Below, in pieces: positions 1 through 6,760 of a DNA stretch of 9,727 nt (position 1 is its first letter; each line of letters opens with the position of its first letter). The notes under the pieces are model-generated. The model saw only the letters and a list, made by a program, of their open reading frames with translations. It ran no database searches and had not been told where the DNA came from. Both the position numbers and the translations under genes were made by a program. The stretch comes from Sulfurospirillum sp. UBA6810 (GTDB lineage: Bacteria; Campylobacterota; Campylobacteria; Campylobacterales; Sulfurospirillaceae): contig DKEY01000064.1 in assembly GCA_002469305.1 (NCBI GenBank), forward strand, positions 11,689-21,415. The letters run 5' to 3'.

Positions 1-1119
1 ATGTTTTTGTTTATGATACCAAACTACTTTGCTATCAAAGCGACGATAGATAAAGAACTCTTTATCAATAAACTCTCTTTGATGGAGTGGAGTAGTGAGA
101 TAGAAAAGAGTATCTACTCAAACGAAGAGGAACTACCAAGAAGTGTAAAGTTTACTTTTGGTCTGTATGATCAAAACCACAATAAAATAGTCTCGCACCT
201 AGAAGTTGAACCAAGCGATTTTGCTTTTGAAACATTTACAAAATATCCTTACATGTACTATCAAAAAAACATAGACAACAACATCCATAATGTCGCTTAT
301 ATCGTATGTGCGCTCAAAGTGAACTACTCTAGTATTTTTATGATGGCAACTCTTCTTTTCTCTATCATTTTGGTCATTATCTATTTTTTCAGTCATGTGA
401 TGATTAAAAATACAGCTGTTCCTTATAAAATGATGCAAAAATATATGGACGACTTTTTCAATGACGCTATGCATGAACTTAAAACTCCACTAGGAGTTAT
501 CAACGTAAATATAGAGCTTATGAAAAAACTCGGACAAGATTCAAAGCATATCAAAAGAGTCCAAGCAGCAACTAAACAGATGCAAATGACCTATGAAGAT
601 ATAGAGTATTATATAAAAAACAAAAATATAAAGTATTCGAAAGAGAAGATAAATATCTCAAAGTTTTTGCAAAGTAGGATTGCGTTTTTTGAAGATATCG
701 CTCTTACAAAGTTGATTGTAACGCAGTCTCATATAGAAGAAAACTTAGAAGTGTTTTTAAATAAAACAGAACTACAAAGGATTATAGATAATACACTTTC
801 AAATGCTATCAAGTACTCTAGCTATCAAGGCATAATCGAAGTAAATCTTTATACAAAGAACAGTGATAGTTGCTGTTTTAGAGTAAAAGATTATGGGATA
901 GGTATCAAAGATGTCAAAACAATTTTTGATAGATTTAAAAGAGAAGATAGTGTTCAAGGTGGTTTTGGCTTAGGATTAAATATCGTAAAAAATATCTGTA
1001 TAAAAAACGGTATCCATATCCAGATAGACTCTTTAGAAAATATTGGTACAACTTTTACGTATCAAATTCCATTGGATAAAGTAAAATTTTTAGATAAGGC
1101 AGAAAATGAGATTGACTAA
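1..1119 (+). CDS. Sensor histidine kinase, 5' end cut by the window
   Basis: This is a membrane-bound two-component sensor kinase that should autophosphorylate a His and pass the phosphate to a response regulator, whose gene probably lies upstream outside the window. Residue numbers count from base 1. The order is: end of a first hydrophobic segment (about 1-12), a short extracytoplasmic region of about 95 residues, a membrane helix (about 111-130), and then the kinase core. The H-box MHELKTP carries the phospho-acceptor His158. The N-box has Asn264 and Asn268, the G1 box is DYGIGI (297-302), the F-box is FDRF (309-312), and the G2 box is GGFGLGL (320-326). No HAMP domain is visible between the helix and the H-box. 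The ATG at base 1 is probably internal, because the hydrophobic run behind it is too short for a membrane helix. The last 14 bases overlap the next gene, so the two are likely co-translated. The kinase assignment is firm; the signal is unknown. Confidence 0.93.
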   Translation: MFLFMIPNYFAIKATIDKELFINKLSLMEWSSEIEKSIYSNEEELPRSVKFTFGLYDQNHNKIVSHLEVEPSDFAFETFTKYPYMYYQKNIDNNIHNVAYIVCALKVNYSSIFMMATLLFSIILVIIYFFSHVMIKNTAVPYKMMQKYMDDFFNDAMHELKTPLGVINVNIELMKKLGQDSKHIKRVQAATKQMQMTYEDIEYYIKNKNIKYSKEKINISKFLQSRIAFFEDIALTKLIVTQSHIEENLEVFLNKTELQRIIDNTLSNAIKYSSYQGIIEVNLYTKNSDSCCFRVKDYGIGIKDVKTIFDRFKREDSVQGGFGLGLNIVKNICIKNGIHIQIDSLENIGTTFTYQIPLDKVKFLDKAENEID

Positions 1120-1942
1120 GGGCTTGATTTTTCTTTGTGTATTTGTTGTTTTAAGTGTTTCTATACTTGGATATTTTTTCAATGACCATTTAAACTATAA
1201 GCAAGAGAGTGCTGTACAGAAGTATCTAGATACGCATCTCAAAGACCTTTTTGAAAAGCTCAAAGAGAGAAAAAATATCACTTTGACAGCCGCATTACTT
1301 TTAGCAAATAACAAAGAGATAAAAGAGTGTCTTAAAATGAAGGATAGGGAAAAATGTGTTACCTACCTTAAGTATATACAAGATACTTTTGCAAAAATCA
1401 GTTTTTCTCAAGATATCAAGATTCATGTTCATACACAAGATTTTCGAAGTTTTTTTAGAGTTTGGGATTTGGAAAATCAAAAAAATGACAGTCTCGTCTC
1501 TTTTAGAGACTCTTTACAAAGTATAAAAGAGAGTCGTCAGCCGATAGCTGGAATTGAGATAGGAAGATTTTCTCTTTTATTGCGAGGGATATCCCCAATC
1601 TTTCAAGAAAATGAGTATCTTGGTTCTATCGAAGTCATTTCAGATTTTAGCTCTATCACAGAGTACTATAAGCAAAAAAATATAGATTTTTATGTCCTCA
1701 TGGATAAAAAATATGAAAAAATAGTTTCAAAAGTAGAGTATCCAGCAAGAAAACGTTTTGATAAGTTTATAGTTATCAACAATGTAAACAGTGGATTTAA
1801 CCTTTTTAGAGACATAAGTTTTAAAGATACGGGATTTGTGCAACTAGAGAATTTTTATATCGTTTATACCCCTATATATAACTTTTCCAATGAAAAAGTA
1901 GGATTTTATCTGCTTAAAATTCCAAAAACAAAATTATTCTAA
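1106..1942 (+). CDS. Membrane-anchored stand-alone double-Cache (dCache_3-like) sensor protein
   Basis: This is probably an extracytoplasmic ligand-binding protein held in the inner membrane by one N-terminal helix (about residues 5-23). A helical stretch (about 30-70) leads into a Cache-type region. The segment around 103-182 has the pattern I associate with dCache_3 chemoreceptors and kinases: IKIHVHT, then SFFRVWD, then VSFRDSL, then PIAGIEIGR, then LRGISPI and YLGSIEVI. A second, smaller module fills about 190-270. Cys75 and Cys84 could form a disulfide. The usual second membrane helix and any HAMP, kinase, methyl-accepting or cyclase domain are absent: the reading frame stops at 278 residues and nothing downstream continues it. 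The ATG lies inside the end of the kinase gene, so the protein is likely a sensory partner of that kinase. That pairing is inferred from position. A truncated receptor remnant is the alternative, but the frame is intact. Confidence 0.8.
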   Translation: MRLTKGLIFLCVFVVLSVSILGYFFNDHLNYKQESAVQKYLDTHLKDLFEKLKERKNITLTAALLLANNKEIKECLKMKDREKCVTYLKYIQDTFAKISFSQDIKIHVHTQDFRSFFRVWDLENQKNDSLVSFRDSLQSIKESRQPIAGIEIGRFSLLLRGISPIFQENEYLGSIEVISDFSSITEYYKQKNIDFYVLMDKKYEKIVSKVEYPARKRFDKFIVINNVNSGFNLFRDISFKDTGFVQLENFYIVYTPIYNFSNEKVGFYLLKIPKTKLF

Positions 1943-1989
1943 ATTTTATTTAAAACTTGTCCATAAACTTTTCATAACCCCAAAAACTA

Positions 1990-2013
1990 TATAATAAATA
2001 AAAAATTCAAAGG
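1990..2013 (+). promoter_or_regulatory. Candidate -10 element and ribosome binding site of ppaC
   Basis: A perfect TATAAT lies at 1990-1995, with an AAAGG ribosome binding site at 2009-2013, 7 bases before the ppaC ATG. No good -35 box is visible at the usual distance, which is common for vegetative promoters in Campylobacterota. Upstream, CATAA occurs twice (1962-1966 and 1973-1977), 11 bases apart. Confidence 0.5.
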
Positions 2014-2020
2014 CAAACAT

Positions 2021-2938
2021 ATGGCAACTTACGTTTTTGGACATACAAATCCAGATAGCGACTCGATAGTTGGAGCGATTTCACTCGCTTACTTAAAAAA
2101 TCAAATCGGCGAAGAGTGTATCCCTGCACGTCAAGGTGAGATAAGCCCTGAGACGAAATTTATCTTAGAAAAATTTGGCGCTGAAAAACCTCTTTTAAAA
2201 ACAGAGTATGCAGGAGAAGATGTTTACTTAGTAGATTTTTCTGATCTTGCACAAGCTCCAAAAGACATCATGCAAGCAAATATACTTGGTATCGTTGACC
2301 ATCATAAATTAGGAGATATCACAACTTCTACTCCACTTGAGTGTTGGATAAGACCGATAGGCTGTTCAAATACAGTTATCAAAGAGATGTATGATTATCA
2401 TCAAGTAGAAATTCCTAAAAATATAGCAGGCATGATGCTTTGTGCGATACTCAGTGACACAGTTATCTTCAAATCTCCTACATGTACGCGCCTTGATACT
2501 AAAGCTTGTAAAGAGTTGGCTAGCATAGCTGGGATCGAAGATATAAGAGCACTTGGTATGGAGATGTTTTTAGTCAAATCAGCAGTTGAGGGAGCGACTC
2601 CAAGAGAGTTAGTGATGCGTGATTATAAAGACTTTGATATGGGTGGTAACAAAGTAGGGGTAGGTCAACTTGAAGTTGTTGATTTGAGCGTTTTTGATAA
2701 CAAAAAAGATGCTTTATTTGAAGACTTAAAAGCACTCAAAGCAGAGGGAAACAGACACACTGTGATGCTTTTACTCACAGATATCATGGAAGAGGGTTCA
2801 CAGCTTCTTGTGGTTAGTGATGATGCAAGTGTTGTAGAGAAAGCATTTGGTGTAAAACTTGAAAATTCACAAGTTTGGTTACCAAAAGTTCTCAGTAGAA
2901 AAAAACAGGTTATTCCATTTTTAGAGAGAGCATTTTAA
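2021..2938 (+). CDS. ppaC: Manganese-dependent inorganic pyrophosphatase (family II, DHH/DHHA2)
   Basis: This cytoplasmic enzyme hydrolyses pyrophosphate to two phosphates, pulling biosynthetic reactions such as nucleic acid synthesis and tRNA charging forward. All family II landmarks are present. HTNPDSDS at 8-15 supplies metal ligands His8, Asp12 and Asp14. Asp72 lies in LVDFSD. The DHH signature with Asp93, His94 and His95 follows in VDHHK. The substrate-binding SRKKQ lies at 292-296 in the C-terminal DHHA2 domain. At 305 residues it matches the short form, without the regulatory CBS/DRTGG insert. The ATG at 2021 is supported by AAAGG 7 bases upstream and by the start of homology at MATYVFGH. 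It appears to have its own promoter and to be co-transcribed with the next gene. The family assignment is very secure. Confidence 0.97.
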   Translation: MATYVFGHTNPDSDSIVGAISLAYLKNQIGEECIPARQGEISPETKFILEKFGAEKPLLKTEYAGEDVYLVDFSDLAQAPKDIMQANILGIVDHHKLGDITTSTPLECWIRPIGCSNTVIKEMYDYHQVEIPKNIAGMMLCAILSDTVIFKSPTCTRLDTKACKELASIAGIEDIRALGMEMFLVKSAVEGATPRELVMRDYKDFDMGGNKVGVGQLEVVDLSVFDNKKDALFEDLKALKAEGNRHTVMLLLTDIMEEGSQLLVVSDDASVVEKAFGVKLENSQVWLPKVLSRKKQVIPFLERAF

Positions 2939-2947
2939 GACTTTTTT

Positions 2948-3862
2948 ATGTCAAAAATGAAGCTAAAAAACAAACTTTTAGTTACAGATATAGACTCCAT
3001 CAAAACTCTTTTAGAGAAGGAGTCTGTATCTAGTGAGTTGTATCATCATAGCATGAAAGACTCTACTGTGTACAATTTTGAGCATGATGCTTATGTTTTA
3101 GAAGAGTACAAAAAAAATTTAGCAGGACTCAACATCCTAGTCTTTTTATCCACACAAGAGAGTGCAAAACTCAAAGAAGAGTTTTCCTCTTTTGTAGATG
3201 TGAAAGAGGAACTTTCCTACTCAAAAGAGTACCTCAAACTTTTTGGAAATCCCAAAAGATATGAATTTGAACTAAATGATGTTTTCAAAAAATGTGATAG
3301 TGTGGGACTTACCCGTATGGACTTGCATTTTCAAGGCGGCATGAGTAGTGAAAAAGTTTTTAGAGTACTTCTTTATCGCCTCAATCAAATCTTTAGTATA
3401 TATTTTCAAGAATATTTAGAATATCAAAAAGATTATGAATTACTCTTGAACTCTTTAAAAAAACTCCAAATGGCACTGCATATTGCTAAGGCACTTTTTA
3501 GTAAGAGAGTTATAAAAACTTTGTTAAAAGATTTACAAGATATGTATATGCTTATCAATCACTTTGATAAATTTGAGATGTATCTTTTCAACTTTGAAGC
3601 CTTTATCCAAGATACGGAGAATTTTTATACACATAAGAAATCGCACAAACCAATCTACTTTTTTATCCAAGAACAGATAGAAAACTCCCTCCAAAAAGCA
3701 TACGAGGCACAAGCATACATAGATACTCGAAGTGGCATTAACAGAGAATTTTTGCAGAGCATCGAAGAAATCATGTTTATGCTGGAGTATTTTTCTTCTC
3801 TCCTCCCTCCAGCACAAAAGAAAGAAATCTTAGCCAAAGTGCAAAAACTAAAAAGAAGCTAA
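2948..3862 (+). CDS. Uncharacterised soluble 304-residue protein, downstream of ppaC
   Basis: I do not recognise this protein. It has no signal peptide and no membrane helix, so it is probably cytoplasmic. The first 130 residues look mixed alpha/beta, with a hydrophobic strand-like segment LNILVFLS (61-68). There is a Gly-containing segment near 127-133 (HFQGGMS). From about 135 to the end the sequence is almost entirely amphipathic helix rich in Leu, Phe, Tyr, Lys and Glu, and it ends in a basic tail (KLKRS). It starts 9 bases after the ppaC stop, so the two are probably one transcript, but I see no functional link. The ribosome binding site is weak, and a second ATG at residue 4 is possible. 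No motif suggests a catalytic activity. Codon use and frame integrity support a real gene. Confidence 0.85.
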   Translation: MSKMKLKNKLLVTDIDSIKTLLEKESVSSELYHHSMKDSTVYNFEHDAYVLEEYKKNLAGLNILVFLSTQESAKLKEEFSSFVDVKEELSYSKEYLKLFGNPKRYEFELNDVFKKCDSVGLTRMDLHFQGGMSSEKVFRVLLYRLNQIFSIYFQEYLEYQKDYELLLNSLKKLQMALHIAKALFSKRVIKTLLKDLQDMYMLINHFDKFEMYLFNFEAFIQDTENFYTHKKSHKPIYFFIQEQIENSLQKAYEAQAYIDTRSGINREFLQSIEEIMFMLEYFSSLLPPAQKKEILAKVQKLKRS

Positions 3863-3911
3863 TTTTTATAATAAATCATCATTAAATTCGTATTATTAAA
3901 TCACACTTAAG

Positions 3912-3950
3912 TATAATAAATATAAAATAAAAACCTAAATTTATAAGGAG
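3912..3950 (+). promoter_or_regulatory. Candidate promoter and strong ribosome binding site of the lipoprotein operon
   Basis: A perfect TATAAT lies at 3912-3917 in a very AT-rich 96-base gap. AAGGAG at 3945-3950 sits 8 bases before the ATG of the CsgG-like gene and is a strong ribosome binding site. A second TATAAT occurs at 3867-3872. No convincing -35 box is seen, and AT-rich sequence produces such matches by chance, so the promoter is only a candidate. Confidence 0.45.
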
Positions 3951-3958
3951 TTTACATA

Positions 3959-4912
3959 ATGAAACTAAGAAAAAATATTTCTTTCTTTTTGATTGTTCCT
4001 TCACTACTACTGATGGGGTGTGCAACAAGTAATCCTACAATCGAACATGTGGAGAAACCAACAATTATACAACCTCAAGTTGTTTATAAAAAAGAGGAGC
4101 CTACTTTAAAAAGAAAAGTTGCTATTGTCAGATTTGGCAATGAAGCACAATACGGAAAATCTGCTTTGTTCGGGGTTAATAACACGTATAATGCAGAAAA
4201 ACAAGCAACAGATATACTTTCAGCAAAGCTGGTAAATTCTGGAAAATTTATATTGCTTGAGCGTAGTGATATTGACAAAGTGAATAATGAAGTTGAAACA
4301 CACAATCTAAAAGCTCTTAACATTGGAGCTGATTATTTGATAGTTGGTTCAGTTTCTGAATTTGGAAGAAAAAGCATATCAGATACGGGCGTTTTTTCAC
4401 GTACAAAAATCCAAGTTGCATATGCAAAAGTTAGTGTAAGACTTATAGATGTTAAAACGGGTCAAATTATCTTTGCACAAGAAGGAAGTGGTGAAGCTCA
4501 AAGTGAAGCGGGTACATCTTTTGGTCTTGGAACACATGTAGGGTATGACTCAACTTTAAATGATAAGGCAATTTCAACAGCTATTAGTAGTGTTGTTGAT
4601 GGTATTATGCAAAATTTACTAAATAAACCTTGGCGTTCTTATATTTTGTCATTGGAAGATAGTAGTGTCATAATAGCTGGTGGCGAAAAACAAGGGTTAA
4701 GAGTTGGTGATAGCTTTTTTATCTATCAAAACGGAAAAACTATAAAAAATCCACAAACAGGAATGACGATAGAGTTACCAGGTAAAAAAGTAGCGACCAT
4801 AAAAGTTATAAGTCAATTTGGAACGACATATACAGATGAGGGTTCAGTTTGTGAAGTAGTTGATGGAAATTTAAAAGGAGTAAGTATCAATGAATTATAT
4901 GTTCAAAAGTAA
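3959..4912 (+). CDS. CsgG/HfaB-like outer-membrane lipoprotein with an extra C-terminal domain
   Basis: This is a lipoprotein of the CsgG/HfaB family, whose best-known members form outer-membrane export pores for curli or anchor a holdfast. The signal peptide ends in a lipobox LMGC, with Cys21 to be lipidated. Ala at +2 favours outer-membrane sorting if the enterobacterial rule applies. A linker (22-50) precedes the CsgG-like core (about 52-225). The core shows KVAIVRFGN (53-61), a helix plus FILLERSDID (97-106), IGADYLIVGSVSEF (122-135), and VRLIDVKTGQI (160-170). Residues 226-317 form a beta-rich C-terminal module (GLRVGDSFFIY, then NPQTG) that recalls FlgT-type C-terminal domains and is absent from E. 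coli CsgG. It leads a block of four overlapping lipoprotein genes. No curli gene is adjacent, so curli secretion is not implied; whether it forms a pore is unknown. Confidence 0.88.
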   Translation: MKLRKNISFFLIVPSLLLMGCATSNPTIEHVEKPTIIQPQVVYKKEEPTLKRKVAIVRFGNEAQYGKSALFGVNNTYNAEKQATDILSAKLVNSGKFILLERSDIDKVNNEVETHNLKALNIGADYLIVGSVSEFGRKSISDTGVFSRTKIQVAYAKVSVRLIDVKTGQIIFAQEGSGEAQSEAGTSFGLGTHVGYDSTLNDKAISTAISSVVDGIMQNLLNKPWRSYILSLEDSSVIIAGGEKQGLRVGDSFFIYQNGKTIKNPQTGMTIELPGKKVATIKVISQFGTTYTDEGSVCEVVDGNLKGVSINELYVQK

Positions 4913-5246
4913 AGCTAAACTAATTTTAGTATTTGTTTTTTTATTTATCGCAGGGTGTGGCTATAAACAAACGAATTTACAGTCTCAAGATGTTGCTTAT
5001 TTGAAGTTCAATAAATCTACTTTTCAAGAGTACACAGTTGTTGTAAATGATAAATATACTTTTAAATTAGATGCATGTGTTCAAAAAGATAATAATGAGC
5101 AATGCGTAAGCAGTACTTATAATAAATTGTTTGAAGTGAGTAGTGGTAATGTTGTTTTGAAAGTATTTGATAGCAACAATAATTTAATAATGAGAAAAGA
5201 GATGTATATCGGTATATCAAATACAGTGGAGATAAATTTAAAATGA
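4890..5246 (+). CDS. Small uncharacterised lipoprotein in the CsgG-like operon
   Basis: I do not recognise the mature domain. The N-terminus is a lipoprotein signal: a basic start, a hydrophobic core (about 11-21), and a lipobox IAGC with Cys23. Gly follows at +2, so an outer-membrane destination is likely. The remaining 95 residues look beta-rich, with alternating hydrophobic residues around YTVVVNDKYTFKL (48-60) and VVLKVFD (near 88-94). Cys63 and Cys72 flank a short charged loop and could form a disulfide in the periplasm. The start is fixed by AGGAG at 4876-4880, 9 bases before the ATG. That ribosome binding site lies inside the CsgG-like gene, which this gene overlaps by 23 bases. The ATG at residue 4 would be 18 bases away and is less likely. 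The stop overlaps the next start as ATGA. It is probably a subunit of the same envelope complex, by context only. Confidence 0.82.
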   Translation: MNYMFKSKAKLILVFVFLFIAGCGYKQTNLQSQDVAYLKFNKSTFQEYTVVVNDKYTFKLDACVQKDNNEQCVSSTYNKLFEVSSGNVVLKVFDSNNNLIMRKEMYIGISNTVEINLK

Positions 5247-5617
5247 AGAAAAACAGTTTATTGATAGTAGTGTTATCTATGATTGCTATGGTATTTGTAG
5301 GTTGTGGGCAAAATGTTCAGCCTCCATTATACAACTGGGGCAATTATGTAAAAAGCTCGACAGAGTATGGTGTTGATGGGCATAATAAAGAAGTTATCGA
5401 AAAACATTTGCAAGAATTAGAAAAAATTATAAGTGAGTCAGAAGCGAATAAACAAAGAGTTGCTCCTGGACTTTATGCGGAGTATGGACAAATCTTGTTT
5501 GAAGCAAATCAAAAAGAGAAAGCAAAAAAATATTTTGTTTTGGAAAAAGAAACTTACCCTGAATCAGAGAAATTTATAAAAATATTTACAGCTAAAGCAT
5601 ATGGAGAAGCATTATGA
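5243..5617 (+). CDS. DUF4810 family lipoprotein
   Basis: This is a small lipoprotein of the DUF4810 family, which is found beside CsgG-like and DUF799 lipoproteins in various proteobacteria; its molecular function is unknown. The signal peptide ends at FVGC with Cys21 and Gly at +2. The mature part shows the family landmarks: YNWGNY (30-35) just after the lipidated Cys, VAPGLYAEYG (73-82), and a C-terminal YFVLEKETYPES (97-108). The helical repeat-like section around 73-108 resembles a single TPR-type hairpin pair and may serve protein contacts. Length (124) is normal for the family. Translation is coupled on both sides by ATGA overlaps: its start lies in the stop of the small lipoprotein gene, and its stop in the start of the DUF799 gene. 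An assembly or adaptor role in the CsgG-like complex is inference. Confidence 0.88.
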   Translation: MKKNSLLIVVLSMIAMVFVGCGQNVQPPLYNWGNYVKSSTEYGVDGHNKEVIEKHLQELEKIISESEANKQRVAPGLYAEYGQILFEANQKEKAKKYFVLEKETYPESEKFIKIFTAKAYGEAL

Positions 5618-6657
5618 AAAAGTATATTTATTTTTTAACTTTTGTAGTTGTGGGTATCTTTTTTACAGGCTGTGGAGTAACAACTTCTCAAATTACCAAA
5701 GGTGAGTACTATCCAAAAGTGTATGAAAAACATCCTCATTCAATACTCGTTTTACCAGCAAAAAATACAACAACCTCTGTTGATGCTACAAATCACTTTA
5801 TATACACTATTACTAAGCCATTGGCTGAAAGAGGATATTATGTATTCCCTGTACATTTAGTGGATAGATTTTTCAAAAGTGAAAATTTAGCGGACGCTGA
5901 TGTGATTAGAAATATCCCTGTTAGTAAATTAAAGGAGATATTTAATTGTGATGCCATTTTATACGTAGATATAAATGCTTGGGATACTGGATATACAGTT
6001 GTAACAAGTAATGTTGATGTTGGTTTATCCTTCTCTTTGATAGATGCAAATAGTGGTGAAGAGATATGGCAAAACAATGCATATGCATATTCATATGAAG
6101 GAGTAGATGTTAGCAATGGACTAGCTGGATTGATTGTTTCAGCGATTGCGACGGCAATCAATACAGCAACAGATTATACTAAACTAGCGTATGTAGCAAA
6201 TCTATATGGTACAGTAGGCTTACCAAGTGGAAAATATCACCAAAAATATCAACAAGACATCAATGATGGATTGGCTTTTTCTGATGTTGCAGTACTTGAA
6301 GGAGATAGGGTTTATGTTGATGAGTATTTTATCTATGGTAACAAAAAAGAAGAGCCAGTTGCCTTAACTGTTAAAGGACATCAAAAAGGTTATTTTGCAT
6401 TTTCTGTACACAACCTAAACTATTTTGAACATAATGGTTATAAAAATTATTATGTTACACAAGATATAAAAGGGCAAAAATATCTTAGAAATAGATTTTT
6501 TAAGTATGAAAACAATAGACCTTACTTGCTTGCAAGTAGTAAAAAAGTATTTGTTTCAACTGAAGTTGATGGCGCAATTCCATATAGTGAAGATGGTGGC
6601 AAATACTATTTTAGTATTGAAAAAATAGTAGAGTTAAAAAAACTAGAAAAAAAATGA
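5614..6657 (+). CDS. DUF799 (GNA1162-like) lipoprotein with a long C-terminal extension
   Basis: This is a lipoprotein of the DUF799 family, whose known member is the Neisseria meningitidis antigen GNA1162. The signal peptide ends at FTGC (Cys20, Gly at +2). The family core runs about 30-215: YYPKVYEKHPHSILVLPAKN (32-51), LAERGYYVFPVHLVD (70-84), FNCDAILYVDINAWD (110-124), SFSLIDANSGEEIW (139-152), and LPSGKYHQKYQQD (203-215). The last of these resembles the usual end of the family. Here the frame continues for about 130 more residues (216-347). These are rich in Tyr, Phe, Lys and Asn, with no motif I know, and end in a Lys-rich tail. As I recall, typical members are near 215 residues, so the extension is unusual. 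The gene is last in the block, coupled to the DUF4810 gene by ATGA, and followed by a hairpin. Family assignment is firm; function is unknown. Confidence 0.88.
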   Translation: MKKYIYFLTFVVVGIFFTGCGVTTSQITKGEYYPKVYEKHPHSILVLPAKNTTTSVDATNHFIYTITKPLAERGYYVFPVHLVDRFFKSENLADADVIRNIPVSKLKEIFNCDAILYVDINAWDTGYTVVTSNVDVGLSFSLIDANSGEEIWQNNAYAYSYEGVDVSNGLAGLIVSAIATAINTATDYTKLAYVANLYGTVGLPSGKYHQKYQQDINDGLAFSDVAVLEGDRVYVDEYFIYGNKKEEPVALTVKGHQKGYFAFSVHNLNYFEHNGYKNYYVTQDIKGQKYLRNRFFKYENNRPYLLASSKKVFVSTEVDGAIPYSEDGGKYYFSIEKIVELKKLEKK

Positions 6658-6664
6658 TGCATAC

Positions 6665-6692
6665 AGAGGAGGTAACGCCTCCTCTTATTCTT
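6665..6692 (+). terminator. Candidate rho-independent terminator of the lipoprotein operon
   Basis: A perfect 8-bp inverted repeat, AGAGGAGG (6665-6672) and CCTCCTCT (6678-6685), surrounds a 5-base loop and can gain one T-G wobble pair. It is markedly GC-richer than its surroundings and begins 8 bases after the stop of the DUF799 gene. The following tract is only moderately T-rich (TTATTCTT), so termination may be partial. Confidence 0.75.
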
Positions 6693-6726
6693 GATAGAGA
6701 TAAATACCGCTTTAGCAAACTTATTG

Positions 6727-6753
6727 TATAATCTTTCCTACTCAAAAGAAGGA
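6727..6753 (+). promoter_or_regulatory. Candidate -10 element and ribosome binding site of ubiE
   Basis: TATAAT at 6727-6732 is followed by AAGGA at 6749-6753, which lies 7 bases before a TTG and fixes that codon as the start of ubiE. No clear -35 box is seen; TTGATA at 6691-6696 is too far away (30 bases between the first bases of the two boxes). The hairpin upstream makes an independent promoter for ubiE-xseA plausible. Confidence 0.55.
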
Positions 6754-6760
6754 AACTGTT

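Noticed and set aside
1..3. ATG at base 1 as the true start of the kinase
   Set aside because: Only about 12 hydrophobic residues follow before charged sequence, too short for the first membrane helix expected here; the gene most likely begins upstream of the window.
1106..1942. Cache gene as a frameshifted chemoreceptor or kinase
   Set aside because: The 78 bases after its stop, up to ppaC, hold no continuation in any frame and no HAMP-like or signalling sequence. A clean stand-alone protein is simpler.
3959..4912. Curli secretion channel (csgG proper)
   Set aside because: No csgA, csgB, csgE or csgF lies nearby, and the protein has an extra C-terminal domain. The neighbours are DUF4810 and DUF799, so only the family name is supported.
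6691..6696. TTGATA as the -35 box of ubiE
   Set aside because: It begins 36 bases before the TATAAT at 6727, leaving 30 bases between the boxes, well beyond the usual 16-18. It also overlaps the tail of the terminator.
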